Assembly (NCBI GenBank): GCA_002633005.1
Contig: NMRA01000260.1
Span: forward strand, 203,529-267,528
DNA length: 64,000 nucleotides
Direction of reading: 5' to 3'
Source of the DNA: Phoronis australis
Taxonomy: Eukaryota > Phoronida > Phoronidae
Shown: positions 1 to 14,192 of the stretch, piece by piece
Layout: every line of letters begins with the position of its first letter
Numbering within the stretch: position 1 is the stretch's first letter
Program-made: the position numbers and the translations under genes
Notes under the pieces: model-generated
Seen by the model: the letters and a program-made list of their open reading frames with translations, nothing else
What the model was told of the DNA's origin: nothing
Databases searched by the model: none

Positions 1-3000
1 ATGCCCGGGTGATTGGTGATTGTAATACTTGCGATTACACTGACTGGTATCAATGCTTCTACTCAAATAAGTTTTCTTTGTATCGAGGGCTAATGCCCCT
101 TTCACACATTACGGTTCGATAATCCGCTATGAATGTTGCCCAAGTGACGGCAAAAACCCCACGAACGCAGTGACAGCAAACGCAGCAGTAAACGCAGCCT
201 TTGGGGTTGAAATCACGGAAGGCCGCAGATAGCCGGTGACGATGCAAAGCCGCCCATGCTATCACGGAAGCCCCGATTTCAACACGACTTCATCTAAGGT
301 TAAATAAATTCCCTTAGATCGGTCATTGTGTCTCATCTCCCCAAAATCTTGTGAATGTACCTTGGAGGCCCATTTAAACATTTTTGTCGATGCAGACAGC
401 GGTTCGTGACATCGCGACAATTTACCACACATCACTGAGGAACCTACCCAATTGACATGAATCCGCAAACAATCGTCTTGGTGGTTTGAAATGGACCTTA
501 ATAACAGTACGTATATGTGCTGGTTTTGCTTGACAGTTTTGCAAGCAAGGTTTTCCATGAAATTCTAAGGAATGTCCTACGTCCACATTTGTTCCGAGAC
601 ATACCTGGATTGTAGAGAAATCACCCACTGTTCTTTTCACATGGCCTTAGCAGTCCCAAATTATGAAGATTTGTCGTTAATTAACGCCACTTAAAAATGC
701 AGAACAGACAAATTTTCTTATAAACGTCTTGCTCCAAAACAAAAGGTCAAATATCTAGATGCTGACGTAAGTGCCACTGGGCCCCTCCATTAGAAACTAA
801 TTGTTTAAAATACAAAATCATTACAAAAACCAACACTTAGTTTTCAACTTCAGGGGTTTCCGAATCGATGCTAAATCCATATATCATCCTGGTACATTAC
901 TAAGCGTTCCAGCAATCTTCTGTTTGCCATCACGATTCGCAGTTCAATTACCTACCACGCTTCAAAGAGTTCCTTAAACCGATACTAGAGAAGCAAAACC
1001 TAACGTATCCACTTTGTCCAATTTTCATCGTATTGTTTGCGTTTAAACTCATTCCAACCTAGTTTTTCACTAGGAATTCATTTTCAAGAAAGCAAATACT
1101 CATTTCGAAAAGCATAAGTTTTAGTGCACTATATTATTTACTGCCGTGAAGTTGTCGATAATGTGGTGATCGATTGCCCTAGTCCATACAAAAAGACCTT
1201 TAGTTAGATTAGCGGTTCTGACAAACGGGCTTCATGACGAAAGCGGCTCCAGTACATATGTATTGACGAAGTACACGGGACGTGAAATTGTCCACGTTTC
1301 TAATGTGTGGATGAATACTCAGAGCGGACTACGCAACTCGATTAATTCCACGGAGGAAAGCACGCGTTATATCGTTTGCTTTATTGAACATTGTAACTAC
1401 CAACGGAAAGCGTGAAAGCAAACTTAGGGCAGGTATCACGGTAAATATGTTTCCCTGGTAAATAAGTTGCCCATTAAATAGAAGTTCCCTGAAATATTCC
1501 TTTATGGATTGGACATGAAAACTTCTTGAATTATATCCTTGAATTTTTTCCGCAACATTGTATCATATTCATTACGCCACATCTTAAATGTCAATTGTCA
1601 TATAGTGTTTGATTTTACTTTTTTCTGTTTCTGTTGACGAGGGATGTTATTATATCCGAAAATTTCAGTTGATCCATTCTTGTTGTTCTATTTACATATT
1701 GCACAATTAAGTAAATGGGTGTTGTTCATAAATGATTGGCTTGTTTAATTTGTTACCTCATTGTTAAATAATTTTATGTTCGTAATTTCTTGCTTTTCGA
1801 AGTTTCTTGGGTAATCTATATACCTTGGCATGATCTTGGACAGAGAGAGGTCAGAGCAGAGTGTTCGTTAGGTTTTGAACTCATCGTTTCACTTATTACT
1901 TGTTTGATGCAAAACGAATCACTGCAATAGATTGATACTGGCAAATACTGACTTAATCACAGGAAAAATTTAACATATCTTTGAATGAGGAGTAGATCTA
2001 AGTTCACTCATCCCCAGAACAGTCAAAAAAACTTATTTACCAGGGAAACGTATTTACCGTGACATCGGATTTAAAAAGGGTTCAAAGGGGACCATTACTC
2101 GGGGCCCCCTCTTCAGGAGCGTTTTATCATTAACCAGTATGTAACTAAGAAAGTGTGACAACTGATTCCATAATCTCGTCCCTTTTTCAGACAGAACATA
2201 TAATTCCACAAAAAAGAAAACGAACATCAATAACTGGTTATATATTGGGGCCCCTCCTGGAACGGATCCTCTTCAGACAAAAAGGTCTATAATTAAAAGC
2301 AGCACAATAGTAACAGATGATGTCGTGTTAATATGAAAGGATATATGGTAGTAAAAGAACAAACAAGGGAGCATCGCGTCCCCGTCCAACAGGAGGTCCG
2401 ACATCACTGCAAAGATCTATGGACAACATAAACATTAAATTCGATACCTTGCATTCCCTAGAATTGTTCTTTTTAATTTTAATCCCTGATAAATTTGCGC
2501 TGCAAAGTTATGCATTTCAAATTTTTTCAGACATTTAAAAGTAAAGATAAAGTGTACAACTTCAAGTAGGTTCCAGGAAAGAGTAAAGGTTGGCTGATCC
2601 CTGCACCTACAACGTCTTTTGTACGGATAGCTGCGGGGTGTTTTACATATATCGGAGTGCCGCCATGTGTATCCGTTTTAGCAGTCTGAATGTACTGTCT
2701 CTTAATTCGCCTAAATACAAATAGTGGTTTTGGGATGAAATCTTGCTGGTTTGGTACATTTTTGGTCATTTTTGTAAGTAACCGGTTACACTTCCGGTAT
2801 TCGTAAAAGATGGAAACTGGTTTGACTTCGGAAGAAGTTTCAGTAGACTGTGTGCAGATTTTTGAAATCTTTGGCCCAGCTTATTCTGCATATTTTCAGG
2901 TTTTGTACACCCTGTGGAACAGACTGCTGGAGCTGCCAATGCAGGATTTTTTAAGCAAAGGTTCTTAAATACCATCAGTGACTGAAACTCACACATGCGC

Positions 3001-3140
3001 AGATAACGTTCATTTCCGAGGGAAAATTTCAGGCTACGAAAACGTCTTCTGGTGTCCCGAATGATTTCAAATAGACACAGGGACTCTTCTGTTCGTCTTT
3101 AGTCCCGCCTACACACAGATTTACATTAGAAAAACATGGA
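1..3140. other. Intergenic, no gene recognised
   Basis: AT-rich, with only short unrelated open frames on both strands. Near 2527-2996 two consecutive minus-strand frames (80 and 76 codons) abut. They have no recognisable domain and no convincing splice signals, so I do not call a gene. Around 2095-2280 and again near 19.0-19.3 kb there are similar GGGGCCCC-containing words that may belong to one dispersed repeat, but no ends could be defined. Confidence 0.5.
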
Positions 3141-3420
3141 CTAGAGCAACTTGCCCCACTTTAAGTTGAGCGTCAACACACATATATCCGATAAGTGGCG
3201 TAAGCCAGAAGTTATTGCTGACAATGAACAGCTGATGCGAATACAGCTCGAAAAAGAAGGCCTATCTGTATGTAACCGCAGTTGATACATGGAATTATTT
3301 TCGCCTTCCCCCAGATATGCGGCCAGATAGCGATCAGAAGTGCCGCAAGTTACCCTAGAACAAGTTACCCCACCTCCATAAGGTGGAGTAAGTTGTCACA
3401 AGTGGGGTAAGTTGCACTAG
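3141..3420. mobile_element. MITE-like inverted-repeat element
   Basis: The left end CTAGAGCAACTTGCCCCACT and the reverse complement of the right end (CTAGTGCAACTTACCCCACT) match at 18 of 20 positions, giving an element of 280 bp. It has no coding capacity. A further internal run (CAAGTTACCCCACCTC near 3361) repeats the terminal word. This is the layout of a non-autonomous DNA transposon. The superfamily is not clear because no target duplication is evident. Confidence 0.6.
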
Positions 3421-6400
3421 TTTAAATAGCGTCCAGACTGCATACTCACCAAAGCTAGCGACAACTCTTTCCAGGAATAACTCGTTCTGGAGTAATTCTG
3501 GGTGTGGGCAAAAAAAGTTTCCAAAACGACGATGCTTGATTAATTTCTCCTTTTGTGCTACGTCTCATTTTTATTCAATGAGACATACCCTTCGTGTTGT
3601 CTGCGCAAATTATAATGCATGTTTCTAAGCCACTCAAACTGTGTCTCAAAACTTTCAAGTCCGCTATCACGACAAAAAATAATTTCCGTCCTCCCCGTCA
3701 AGTGTGGGCGATTTCTCAGTTCCTTTTGACAGAAGAAGCCAATCGCTGTTGTTGCAAGGAAAGCTTTGAGACGAGTAACAGGCTTTTCATGCTTCAGCCG
3801 CATGCTGGAATAAAATGCTCTTTAATTTGTCTGAAAGGCAAAAATGGTAAAAGTGATAAGTTTCACTTTTTATTTAAAAAAATAATTACTATATTTCTAT
3901 TGCATTCCTTATCAAAATAAATGGACAGATAGATATTTAATACTCAAGTTACTCGGAGTACGGCAGTAAATAAATGGTTACTAGATTACGAATAAATTTC
4001 ACGCAAGGAATAGTAGAGTCGTCCATTTATTAACGGCACAAAATTAATATTATAGAATACAAATGGCATGATGGGTTAGCTACACCAAATTAAATCAATA
4101 CAAAACAGACTGAGAACATTACACAAGAAATGTAGTGGTTAGTCCAAAAGAAATATAAATGAGATCAATGGGAGATTTGATATCTGCCTGAACTACAAAA
4201 CATTAATAGTAGATTTGTGAACCTTCCAGTGAAAACTACAATTTATGAATTAGGTGTTTGTTCACAAGTGTCTTGAAAGATTCCGTGTCGATTGCTTCCT
4301 GAGAGTACAACGAAAAATGATTGGCAGTATGAAAAATATTTTCGATTGAAAGATTGTAAAGTGTAAAATTTGTGGCTCTTCTAGCGATATGCATTATGAG
4401 AATTGATGAACGCTAAAATTCCTTAGGCGTACGTAAGGCACATGTACGGTAGTTTAAATTGATTAAAACACACTACAGACGCCCGCCGTTGTATTAGGCA
4501 TTGGGAACAGTAATTGAAAAATATAGGCTTCCTCAGAACAAAAGTAACCAAATGACAATCAAAATTTCTTTTCCACCCACGAAACTCCACAAAGGATTAT
4601 CATGGTAGTTATAAAAATAAATGCTAGAAGTCGCTATCCCAAAGAATGCACTCGTTAGACCACTTTGTTTATGAGACTACTTTTATGACACATATAAACT
4701 TGAATTCGAGGATTAAAGTTGTCTATCAGCCTAATACACCCTTTGTTCGTGAGGGCACCAATTTGGTTGATGGACACTTCTCAGAGAATCAGGGCCTGTG
4801 AAGCACCTCAATTGGAGACTGTGAGACTGCCAACATGCTGGCATACTCAGATAACAAGACCGTTGCTTCGTCACAGCACGAAAGAAGGAAGTTAAAGTAC
4901 ACGATCTTATCTTCGAACCACCGACACAGCAAAACATGTTTGCATCTGCAGCGAGAGCTTACGATTGATTGGAATCCTGAATGGAATAGCTTAATATCCT
5001 TAAATATGTTTTTTGTGCTGATGCTCTACAGTGTCCCAGCTCCTGATTACATTTTTGAATGGATATTTTAGCCCATCATAGCATCCATAGTCATCGCATA
5101 TTCATTTTCATGAGATGTAGCAAGTCAACTTTGTGCAGGATCTTGATATTACTCACATCCTGCTGACGTTGATAATTGAACCTGTGGCTTCAAATTTGTG
5201 CATTCAACAACAAACCCGACTTTTATGGTGCTAGTTGTTTTGTACGAAATTCTGCCTGTATAATCTTACTTCGACATATTAAAATGATACCGAACCCGGT
5301 TTTGTCCTATTAACAGATGCTAACAAAAAAAATTAAAAACTTTCCCATCCTGTTCTCTGAAACAAAGTAATGCTCTGTAACTTTCAACAACACTCAAAAG
5401 TTTGGAAGAAAAGTTGAAAACTCCTTTCAAAGTCATCTAAACAAGCAAGCGTGACCTACGCTTTTAGCGAATTACACGGCAAATGTGGGGAAGACACCCA
5501 GCAAAGACTTTAATGTGCAATCTGTGACAATAGGGAGTATACGTTTTTAGTTGATTCTTGCCTTTAAGATGGAAGATCGACTCCCAAAAATGCATCAGCA
5601 GGTGACAGGACAAGGATTCGCTGAAATCATAAGTAGTTGCATAATTATTTTTCTCCAGTTGTTCTCAATTTTTGTATAACGATTATTAATTGTTATGGTC
5701 TCATGTTTTTACATTTGAAAAAAGTAGAACGAAAGCTTTGGTAACGGGCGAAGTATTAGAACTGACATGGGTTGCACGAATCACAAGCCTAGTTAATCAG
5801 CATTCGACAAGTTTCGTTAAAGCCAGTAACAAACAACTAGTTTCGGTACTTAATGGATCAGTTTTTTCTTATGCCAAGTTTTGATAATACATTTCCAAAA
5901 TATTTTTGCATCAACATGTTTGGGCTGGTTGTCCATTCGTTTTCCATTGATACACACATCTTGGTGTTCCTTCTTTTACTGACTCGTGAGATAACATATT
6001 TCAACCTTTGCTCACGTATAAGCTGTTATGGACTAAAAGGACACCTTGTTTCATGCGATACCTTTGACTGTCGTTGTCTACTGTTTCATTTTGCAGTAGC
6101 TGAAAAACAAAATAACATATAAGTCGACCATTTTCCAAAATGGCAGAAGTATATTAGTGTTGTTAATTTATCTTGAACAAATTAACTTTGAATTTTCTAA
6201 AGCATGATCTAAATTCATTTCTAGTTAGACATCTGTTAACTTTAGATTGCACATTGACGCGGATGCGACACAAGTTCTTAAATACACTTCGGGCGGTTTA
6301 CTTAAGATGACACAACTCAAGATCTTTTTAAGTTTTAACGACTAATATTAGTATGTATTCAGAATCATGCAACAAATCTTTGTGTAGCGGAATTTGTAGC

Positions 6401-9400
6401 ACCACGGATGTATAGTAATGCAGACCGGTATTTCTATTTTTTGTTTGAACAATAATAGGGTGACGATTGAGAAGCATGGAAATTTCACTCATCTTTATGC
6501 ATAAAACTAAATGCATGAATTTTAGTTCAGGAATCCTCGTCTTCAGGCGTCTTCATCAAGATGTTGACAGCCTGCAGTTTCGGCGGTTCTGAGTGGGACG
6601 TGCCGTATTGCGCGCGGCGTATAAAACGCGTTGAAATGAACAAAAAAAAGCATCTGAAACGTCAGATTTTTTCTGACATTGTTCACGCTGTGGCAGAATA
6701 TTCACCAGTGCGTAGTTGACGCACGTCCAGTGATTCGCAATCACTGACGATTTTTAAGATGTGCACTTGACATGAACGCAGTTGAAATTTTCTTCCGTCT
6801 AATGTCTATCGCATCATTGCGACTCGAACAAAGGCTGGTGGTTAATTTGCATTTTTAAGACTTTCTCACGGTGGAAAGGAAATCAGTTTGTTTTAAAACG
6901 GTTGATCAACCGGCAGTCAATATTAAGAGCGAGTGGTGAGACATGGCAAATTCGCAACACGTCAGTTGTAAACAAAAGCCGCGAAAAGAGTTTCAACAAA
7001 ATAAGGGAAACCTATTTCATTAAGAGCCAAAGAACAATGGATGCCGTTTCTAATATTCTTTTTAAAAATAGATTTTATATCATGTGTCAATCGAGCAGTG
7101 ATAATCACATTGACCCAACTGATGGAGATATTCTATTGGCCCACTGGGGTTGACTCAAGAACCTCAACACACTCCGGATATGGCTGGACGCGTTTCTCGG
7201 TTCTTTGTAGAAAAAATATCCATCAAAAGCTTAAGAGCTTGCTATTTGTCTTTCTTCAGCGTTTAATTTACACTATGCAGGTGGCAAGCGGTTCTTTTTT
7301 GAGAAGAATCAAGGAACAAACCCGAGGAGAGATCTTATTGGTCGAGGTGGTGAGTTCCACAATCACTGCTGTAGACAGCTGCTTTCCCGTAGCACAGCGA
7401 CGCAATATGTTCAGAAAACAGCTCATCAGAAAGTCATAAAGCATTGAAAAACATCTATTCATAGTCTGAAACACGACTGACACACGCTCGAATCGAATAA
7501 GGCTATTCATGTCGCGAAGCAAGCACGCTTTTCGTGGACAGATGGGAAATCCGATCACTAATTTCTATCACTTTCTTTACTTTCCCGGCCACATTATGAA
7601 TTGATGTACATTTATATTATACCAGCATAACGGTTATTACTTTTTATGTGAGTTAAAAGTAACGAACAAATTATATAACCCTTTTATTTGCGAAATTACG
7701 AAAGGTTTTCAGAGCGCTAGGGGGCGTGTTAAAATGCGCGTTGGAGTTGAAGCGCTTAAGTATGCTATACACAATGATAATAAAACCTGCGTAGATGCTT
7801 TTCAGTGTTAACTGGACGAGATACATCCAATTAATTACTTTTGCCGCACTGCGATCCCGTTTCTCAAACGCGAAAGCTAAAAACGCTCCAAAACAACTAC
7901 CAAAGTTTTTTCAAAAGTTTTCAATTTGTGCGCGCTTAGTTCGCGCAGACTCAGTGAGTCAATTTGAGAACTAACAAAGAGACAGCAATTTAGTCTTTGT
8001 CATACGGCATTTAAGCGGAACATAGCAGGCATTTTCCTTTGGCTAAGCGCGATAATCTTTCAAGATTCATTCCTTGGAACGGATCAGATTTATTTAACAA
8101 CTTTGAAAAATTTAAGTTTTAAAAATATGTACCTTGCGTTCTTTGCGCTTTATTTCCTTGTTATTAGGATTTCGAACTTGCCAAATTACGTTATTGTCGC
8201 CGACATTGCTTTTAACTCGACGCCTCGTCTTAATGTGTAATATGTAAGCTCTTAGTCTTTTTGGTTGGAAGTTTCATTCTAGATGAAAATGGTTGTGAAA
8301 CTAAATTGAGACTAGCCTATCATTTGTGGCAGTCAATAATTAAAACAATGTGATTTGCTTTTAATAGAAATTAAATATTTACTTTAAGTCTGTTAGCGTA
8401 TATGTCAAGAGTATTTTTAGGAATGCGGAGTAGATTGGACGTACACCAATTGCTACTAGTTGGACGCTTTCAGACGAGTAATTTATGCGAAAACCTGAAT
8501 CGGTCAAAAGACGCTCTGTTAGTGACCCTACGGTCAAATACAGGACAATTAAATAATATTTTACATGCCATAAAACTAAAAAATGTCTACAAACTCAAAG
8601 GGATTGTGTTCAATTGGCAAATTTTTAAAGACATTAGTTGACGGTCTTCAACAATGTTCTTTTGTTGCCTATTGTAATATAGATATACTTGTAATATTCA
8701 CTTGATTTACAGAATGTATCGTTATTATAACCACAATATCACAAAATATCTGTTTAAGATTTTCGTTCAGAGCATGAAGTTTAACACGTGTGATAATCCT
8801 AGTCTTCGGGAGTGTTGTTTTTGTACGTGATGATGTGGACAATCTCATTTTACTGGTGCACAAGAGAAATTCTGAGTGAGCATGCGCGAATAATACCTTG
8901 CGTGAAAGGAAACAATAAGTGTAAAATGGCATTGTGCTTATAGTAAAGACACAACTTGTTTGAGACTAATTGGCACCGAAAACAAATGTGTTCAAATTGC
9001 AGAGATGTTTCCATTGAAATCATATTCAAGGCGTTCGATTAAAAACAATATTGGATTTTTAGCGGTGACGAAAACTGCGCGACGAGTTCAGGAATTTCAA
9101 AGCTTGTCTTATCAAAGTAAAAATACTTGCTGTGTATTAGTTAACTTTACATGGCTCAGTACGTGTTGGTTTTGGATATTTCTCACGACAAATACTAATC
9201 GACCACAGCTAATGTGTGCTATGTTTGCAGTAATGACTAAATTTTTGCACCACCAAACTGTCGTTACACAAAATGTCTCTTGTAACAGAAAGCGGGTAAA
9301 ACCTTCGGGAAGGTTTTCATTTTCGTAAGTCGTATGATTGACACTCCACAGCTTGTAATCTTTTTAAACCATTGAAAGAAGACGTAAAATTAATGTCAAC

Positions 9401-9681
9401 AATGAATTCTACGTCGTAAAAATGTAAAAATGCGTTCAGTGGTTTGTTTTTGTATTACGTGCAATCCGCTGCAACCGAGTTTTATTTTGCCTTTCCTGTG
9501 CAGCAGCAAGACTGAAACGTGCTTTATGATTTCCAGTATTTCAACGGAATATTTCAAAAGCACAATAAGATCTGCATTGCCTAGCCAAGGAAAAAGAAGT
9601 GTCATTCTATTACTCGACAACAAAGATGGCGAAATTTTGAGTCGGAGGGTACTGGTTACGTAGGCCTAATATAGGTGACCA
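3421..9681. other. Intergenic, no gene recognised
   Basis: About 6.3 kb of AT-rich sequence with many stop codons in all frames. The longest open frames (108-132 codons near 3.6 and 7.0 kb) overlap frames on the other strand, have no domain and lack coding-like composition. I saw no RNA gene or tandem repeat here. Confidence 0.5.
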
Positions 9682-9725
9682 GTGTTAACGCCTAGACTAG
9701 TGTTAACTAGTCTGGGCGTTAACAC
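9682..9725. repeat. Perfectly placed 20-bp-arm hairpin
   Basis: Arms at 9682-9701 and 9706-9725 are reverse complements with one mismatch (T opposite G, a wobble in RNA), around a 4-nt loop GTTA. The arm carries the words GTTAAC and ACTAGT. No poly-T follows, so this is not an obvious terminator. It may be the core of a foldback element. Confidence 0.75.
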
Positions 9726-11821
9726 AAAATATCGCTGAGTAAATTCATACTAACCCTTGATGACAATCATGTTGAGATGGATAGGTTATGATCTTTGAGC
9801 GTATTTATGTCTGTGCGCCTATATGCGAAATAATGCGTTTTTAACTTTTAAAAGTATATTTTGTCAATTTTTGCGCACAGGCGCATACGCCTACGCTTCA
9901 TTAGTTACAGACACATTCTTGTGTACCTTGACCATGTCTCAAAGTGGGTGTCTTTTGTCCACACGGGGCATTTTTCAATTAAATTTGATTAATTTGAATT
10001 GGAAACACGTCAACGTTTACCAATTCTTCCATCCACATGCAATTTTAAAATCCTCCTCGTCTACTTATGCGCAAATGTTTCGCATATATATATATATGTA
10101 TATGTGTGTATGCGTATGCCCCGAAATTCTGATTTTGGCACAGCATCTCATCCAGGGACCATCAGCCAATCTGTATGCGCTATTTTTCGAGCTCGTATTA
10201 CCTTCCGTAAAATGACTCTGTGGTCACGCAAATGCTGAGATGCTTACGAAATATTCTTTTTTCAACATTGATAGATCTCCCACTAACTGCAAATACCCGG
10301 GTTGTAAATCAAACAGAACGCAGACGTCTAAAACTCAAGATAGGGACACAAGAATGTAAGCTGATATAGACAACTATGTATTATGAATTTTACATCTTTT
10401 CAAGTGGCGACGCCTATTTATCAGTCCTTAAATGAGCTGTAATTAATACTAGATACTGGAGACAGACGGCTCGTTGTTATAACGCAACAGCCTGTCTACA
10501 CGACAATCTATCCTCATTGGTACGCAGTAGTCTGTTGTACAGGTGGCGCTGTGTTAGAGGGTAATCGACAACCGGACCAAAGACTCTACAAGAATACTGC
10601 TACTCACGTGACGTGGTCATAAATATTCTTAGCGAAGAAATTATACCAATTTCACCCGGTGCCAAGGTAAATTGGCCTTCAATAAAAAAATCGTTAGGTA
10701 CGGATGTTATGACGAGAAGAGATGCATTTTTGCATGCAAGCCTATTGATCTGCAAAAGCATCCTCTTGCATACCTCTTGGGAGTTAAAATGGCGACATCT
10801 TTGGGATCAGAGAATCAAGTACATGGTAATTAGAGGCAGTGCTTTTTTCCAACCACTTCCCTGGCGCGGGTACTGGTGGACAGTGAACCCGTGTGTCTGC
10901 GCTTGTTGGTTGCAGTGATAGTTTGTCATGAGGGCCCCATGAAAAGCAGTGTGAACTGATGGGGCTAGCCTCATTGTAAATATTACATTAATAAATAAAT
11001 AGTTCCATCAGTAGAACACTGAAAACTACTATAAATACTTTCTGAATTAGTACATGGCCAAAGTGAATACTCGTGTTAAAAGATGTTAGATGGTGAACTG
11101 AAAAGTGAAGAATGCCTTGTTGTCGTAAATTTACCGAAATTCAAATACAGAAATCATCTTTCCCAAGAATCTAGGATTCTTTTTTGTAGATTTCATTAAA
11201 TTGATATACGGCAACAAATTCATTCCAGTGTCCTGGCTTTCAAATAAAGTTTTTTTTCTGGTCAATCAGCTTTTGTTTCTGTTTTTATTTTAATAAGTAT
11301 TTTTTGTAATGGTTTGTACTTATTTAACAAAAAATGTTTAAGCTCTAATGCGTTAAGGTAATGAAGGATTCTATAAAATGGCCACATTTGGCCAAATTCA
11401 GAACATCATATCTCAGAAACGACTGATTGGATTAATATGAAACTTTCATGTACAATGCTTTATGCACTATTCTCAAAAAAACGGTGTTAAAATTGTTTTA
11501 ATAATATTCCACTTTTGCGTGAGGAGCTACGAAAAATAGTACTTTTATGATTTTCGTGAAAGTTGATAATTGAAGACGAAATAGTATTTTAGAAGTCCAG
11601 ATGACTGAAGACTAGAAGTCCGAATGTACAGAAGATAAGTCCCACAAAAGATTCGTGTAAAGTTGTTCGTTACTTCGAAATAAGACCGAAAATCTTCAAG
11701 ACCAAAGCTTCACAATACTAAAGGCCCGTAAGTTCGAATATCCATGCTACGCTGCCGACTATTTTGACTCAACCTTCAGACATACGAACCTTTGGGCTTA
11801 TGTATCCTCGGTTTTGTGGAT
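9726..11821. other. Intergenic with a short TA/TG microsatellite
   Basis: No gene recognised. A TATATATATATGTATATG microsatellite lies at about 10084-10112. Plus-strand frames of 130 and 79 codons overlap one another across the microsatellite and look non-coding. Confidence 0.5.
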
Positions 11822-11908
11822 CTTGGTATTAGTGCCGGGTAGGCCTACATCTTGGTATTAGTGCCGGGTAGGCCTACATCTTGGTATTAGTGCCGGGTAG
11901 GCCTACAT
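11822..11908. repeat. 29-bp tandem repeat, three copies
   Basis: Three back-to-back identical copies of a 29-bp unit that starts CTTGGTATTAGTGCC and ends GGCCTACAT. Perfect identity implies recent expansion. The word TAGGCCTAC inside it occurs at many other places in the window. Confidence 0.95.
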
Positions 11909-12214
11909 CTCGGACGATATTATAGGCTTTAATTATCCCTTATTAAAGCAGAATTAAACCCATGCTTTTGTCCAAAAACAGTTCTTTTTTTAAGGTATTT
12001 ATTATCATTTACAATCAATTACAAAAACAAACAAACAAATAAGTACACAATTCATTCACGCATGCACACCTCAGGAAAACCATTCTCGTACCTCGTTTAA
12101 AGTAAATATCTTCTACATGTAGTTAACACAAATAATAAAATTTTCCCATTTCGCAGAGAAGCTGTCATATACAAAGTTTTTATATGCTATTAATTTTTCA
12201 GCATTATAGTACTC
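11909..12214 (-). other. Probable LINE 3' untranslated region
   Basis: Non-coding sequence directly downstream (on the minus strand) of the LINE reading frame. It contains an ACAAACAAACAAAT run on the plus strand at about 12020-12040 and short poly-T near 11985. The true 3' end of the LINE is not certain. Confidence 0.4.
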
Positions 12215-13068
12215 TTAAGTATATGTAACGAACTTGTGAAAATTAGGTATATTTTTGTGACATCTCTCCTTGTAAATGTAGTGTTTAGCTAGTAAAAGCA
12301 AAATGTTAAATAGAAAATCATGCGTCTTGTAAAGTCCAAGAATAACACTATTGTAAGACAGACAGTTGGGAAGCTGAATGCGACACTTTTGAAGTAGCTT
12401 TCCGAATTCCTTCCAGAAATCTTGTACAAAGCTACATTCATAAAAAAGGTGTGACAGCGTCTCTGGAGCTTTATTACAAAAGGAACATAAATCAAAATCC
12501 CTAATACATATTTTGACTAAAAAGGTATTTGTTGTAATAATCCTGTGTAGTATTCTAAATTGGAACCATCTAATATGGGGATCCTTTGTAATTTTGTAAG
12601 GTAAAGCATATATTTTCTTCCAATCTAAACTATCTCCTAGCTCTATTTCCCATTTACACTCTGACTTAGAAGGTTTCTTAACGTCATTAAAGACTGAACA
12701 AATATGTCTACAACACTTCAGATTTTTCCGTAAGTGAATAATTGCTAAAGGCATGCAAGGAGAGTAGACATTAACATTTTTAAATTTACTTTGAAATAGA
12801 CTTTTTTTTGAAACCTTCTTAGAACAGAAACAACACCGTTATATTCTATAAAGTTGGTTTTCACATCGAACCTATTTTTCATATTGTTTAAACTAACAAA
12901 ATCACCATCAGAGGTATACATATCTCTAATAAATTTTAAGCCTTTTACAAACCAAGGCTTATGAAAAACGCCTGTACCTCCGATCGCAAAGTTACTATTA
13001 AACCACAAAGGTTGATTCAAAAAGTCCTCTTTACTCGCAACAATTATTTTCTTGTAGAAAGATGTCAT
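12215..13068 (-). pseudogene. 5'-truncated non-LTR retrotransposon, ORF2 C-terminus
   Basis: Two adjoining minus-strand frames (13068-12745, then 12754-12215) together give the extreme C-terminus of a LINE ORF2 protein. The second frame holds the zinc-binding module that follows reverse transcriptase: CSFC, then HLFYEC and a WKEF motif (Cys-x2-Cys...His-x4-Cys). The first frame, with LWFNSN, a KPWFVKGLKFI-like stretch and SLNNMKNRF, resembles the linker region of L1/Tx1-type elements. The frames differ, so at least one frameshift separates them near 12750. No polymerase or endonuclease domain is left: this is a dead 3' fragment, as expected from aborted target-primed reverse transcription. 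The clade (Tx1-like) is an inference from memory of family style. Confidence 0.85.
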
Positions 13069-13656
13069 ACTTCCAAATACGTCAGTTCTTGATTTTGGCG
13101 AGTTATGAACTCTGGGCTTAGGAACAACTGGTACTTCGTGTGTTGCATGTCCAGCAGAATTAATGAAGCAGGCCGGGACGGTTGATGATTACTTTCTAGA
13201 TGATTATTTCAGACCATTTGAACTTTAACCCTGGAATGCCAACTCTGATCTCGCGTCCGCTGTGGTTGCGTCGCGTAAGCGTGAGAATTGTTTGCATTCG
13301 TTTGTTCATGTGTGTGTACTAGCTATGGAATTTAAGCCTACTGTCATTAGAACTTTTCGCAACTCCGCTGTTTTTCAACCGAATTGCATATAAATAATTT
13401 ACTATAAAGAAAAACGTTCAGTGTCGACCTCTGCAAAATACCAAAGGTCCACCGTTCCAGAAATTCGAACCACCCCCTGCACAATGCTGGCTACGGATCG
13501 ACGATAATGGTGTGGCAACCACGCACCTTCAATGCCGATATGTAAAGCCTCCTCTAATCGTCTGCACGGCCCAATGATTACGTGAAGCGCTTTAATTCAA
13601 AATTACTACTAACTTAGTCATCATTGTAGTTAGTATAATACCAGTAGCTGAAACAA
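13069..13656. other. Intergenic; upstream continuation of the LINE frame possible
   Basis: The minus-strand frame of the LINE stays open for roughly 40 more codons above 13068, without a recognisable domain. The rest shows no gene. Confidence 0.4.
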
Positions 13657-13666
13657 TTTTGTTGTT

Positions 13667-13733
<67 letters not shown>
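13657..13733. repeat. (TTG)n microsatellite, about 25 units
   Basis: An almost pure TTG/GTT run with one interruption (TTA) near its left end. On the minus strand it reads (ACA)n immediately after an AAAGATAGAATATAGATGG-like sequence, so it is probably the simple-repeat tail of a retroposon inserted on the minus strand. Confidence 0.95.
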
Positions 13734-13734
<1 letters not shown>

Positions 13735-13856
13735 CCATCTATATTCTATCTTTAACGGATAGGCTGGGGATGGACCTTCTCCACAGGGCGTTCGATCAAC
13801 TCCACCCCACCCCCTCTCCCGGCTACAGGCCTGGATTTGTCTAGACGAATTGTTGT
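13734..13856 (-). mobile_element. Retroposon 3' end with ACA tail
   Basis: Read on the minus strand, this block ends CCTATCCGTTAAAGATAG and then runs straight into the (ACA)n tract, the layout of a LINE or SINE 3' end with a simple-repeat tail. No coding domain can be seen. The assignment rests only on this structure. Confidence 0.4.
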
Positions 13857-14192
13857 AACCAATTTCACTACAGACATATGGCAAGAAAACAAGAATACCT
13901 ATTCGGATGCGTAAATTTGTCTGGAAATTAGAAACCTGTTTTTGACTGGAGAACATGGTTTAAAGTCGCTTCTCAATCCATAGTATATAATCCTCGAATT
14001 CAGGTTAGAGTTCAGTAGCTGTCTCGCGGCTACAACGATCTATCGGAAATCACGTGCTCTTGTTTAAAATACACGGCAATATCTCACATAATCTCGAGCA
14101 GTTTTGCTTCTCCAACGAGGTCCTGAATTGCGCGGAGAAGTTTGTCAGGTAGTGTACTCCCGAGTCGACGGGTGGTGGTAGACAATAGACCC

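Noticed and set aside
3594-3920. 108-codon plus-strand frame
   Set aside because: No domain, overlaps an opposite frame, and composition is like the surrounding non-coding DNA.
13630-13956. Poly-Leu and poly-Thr reading frames
   Set aside because: Both are translations of the (TTG)n microsatellite.
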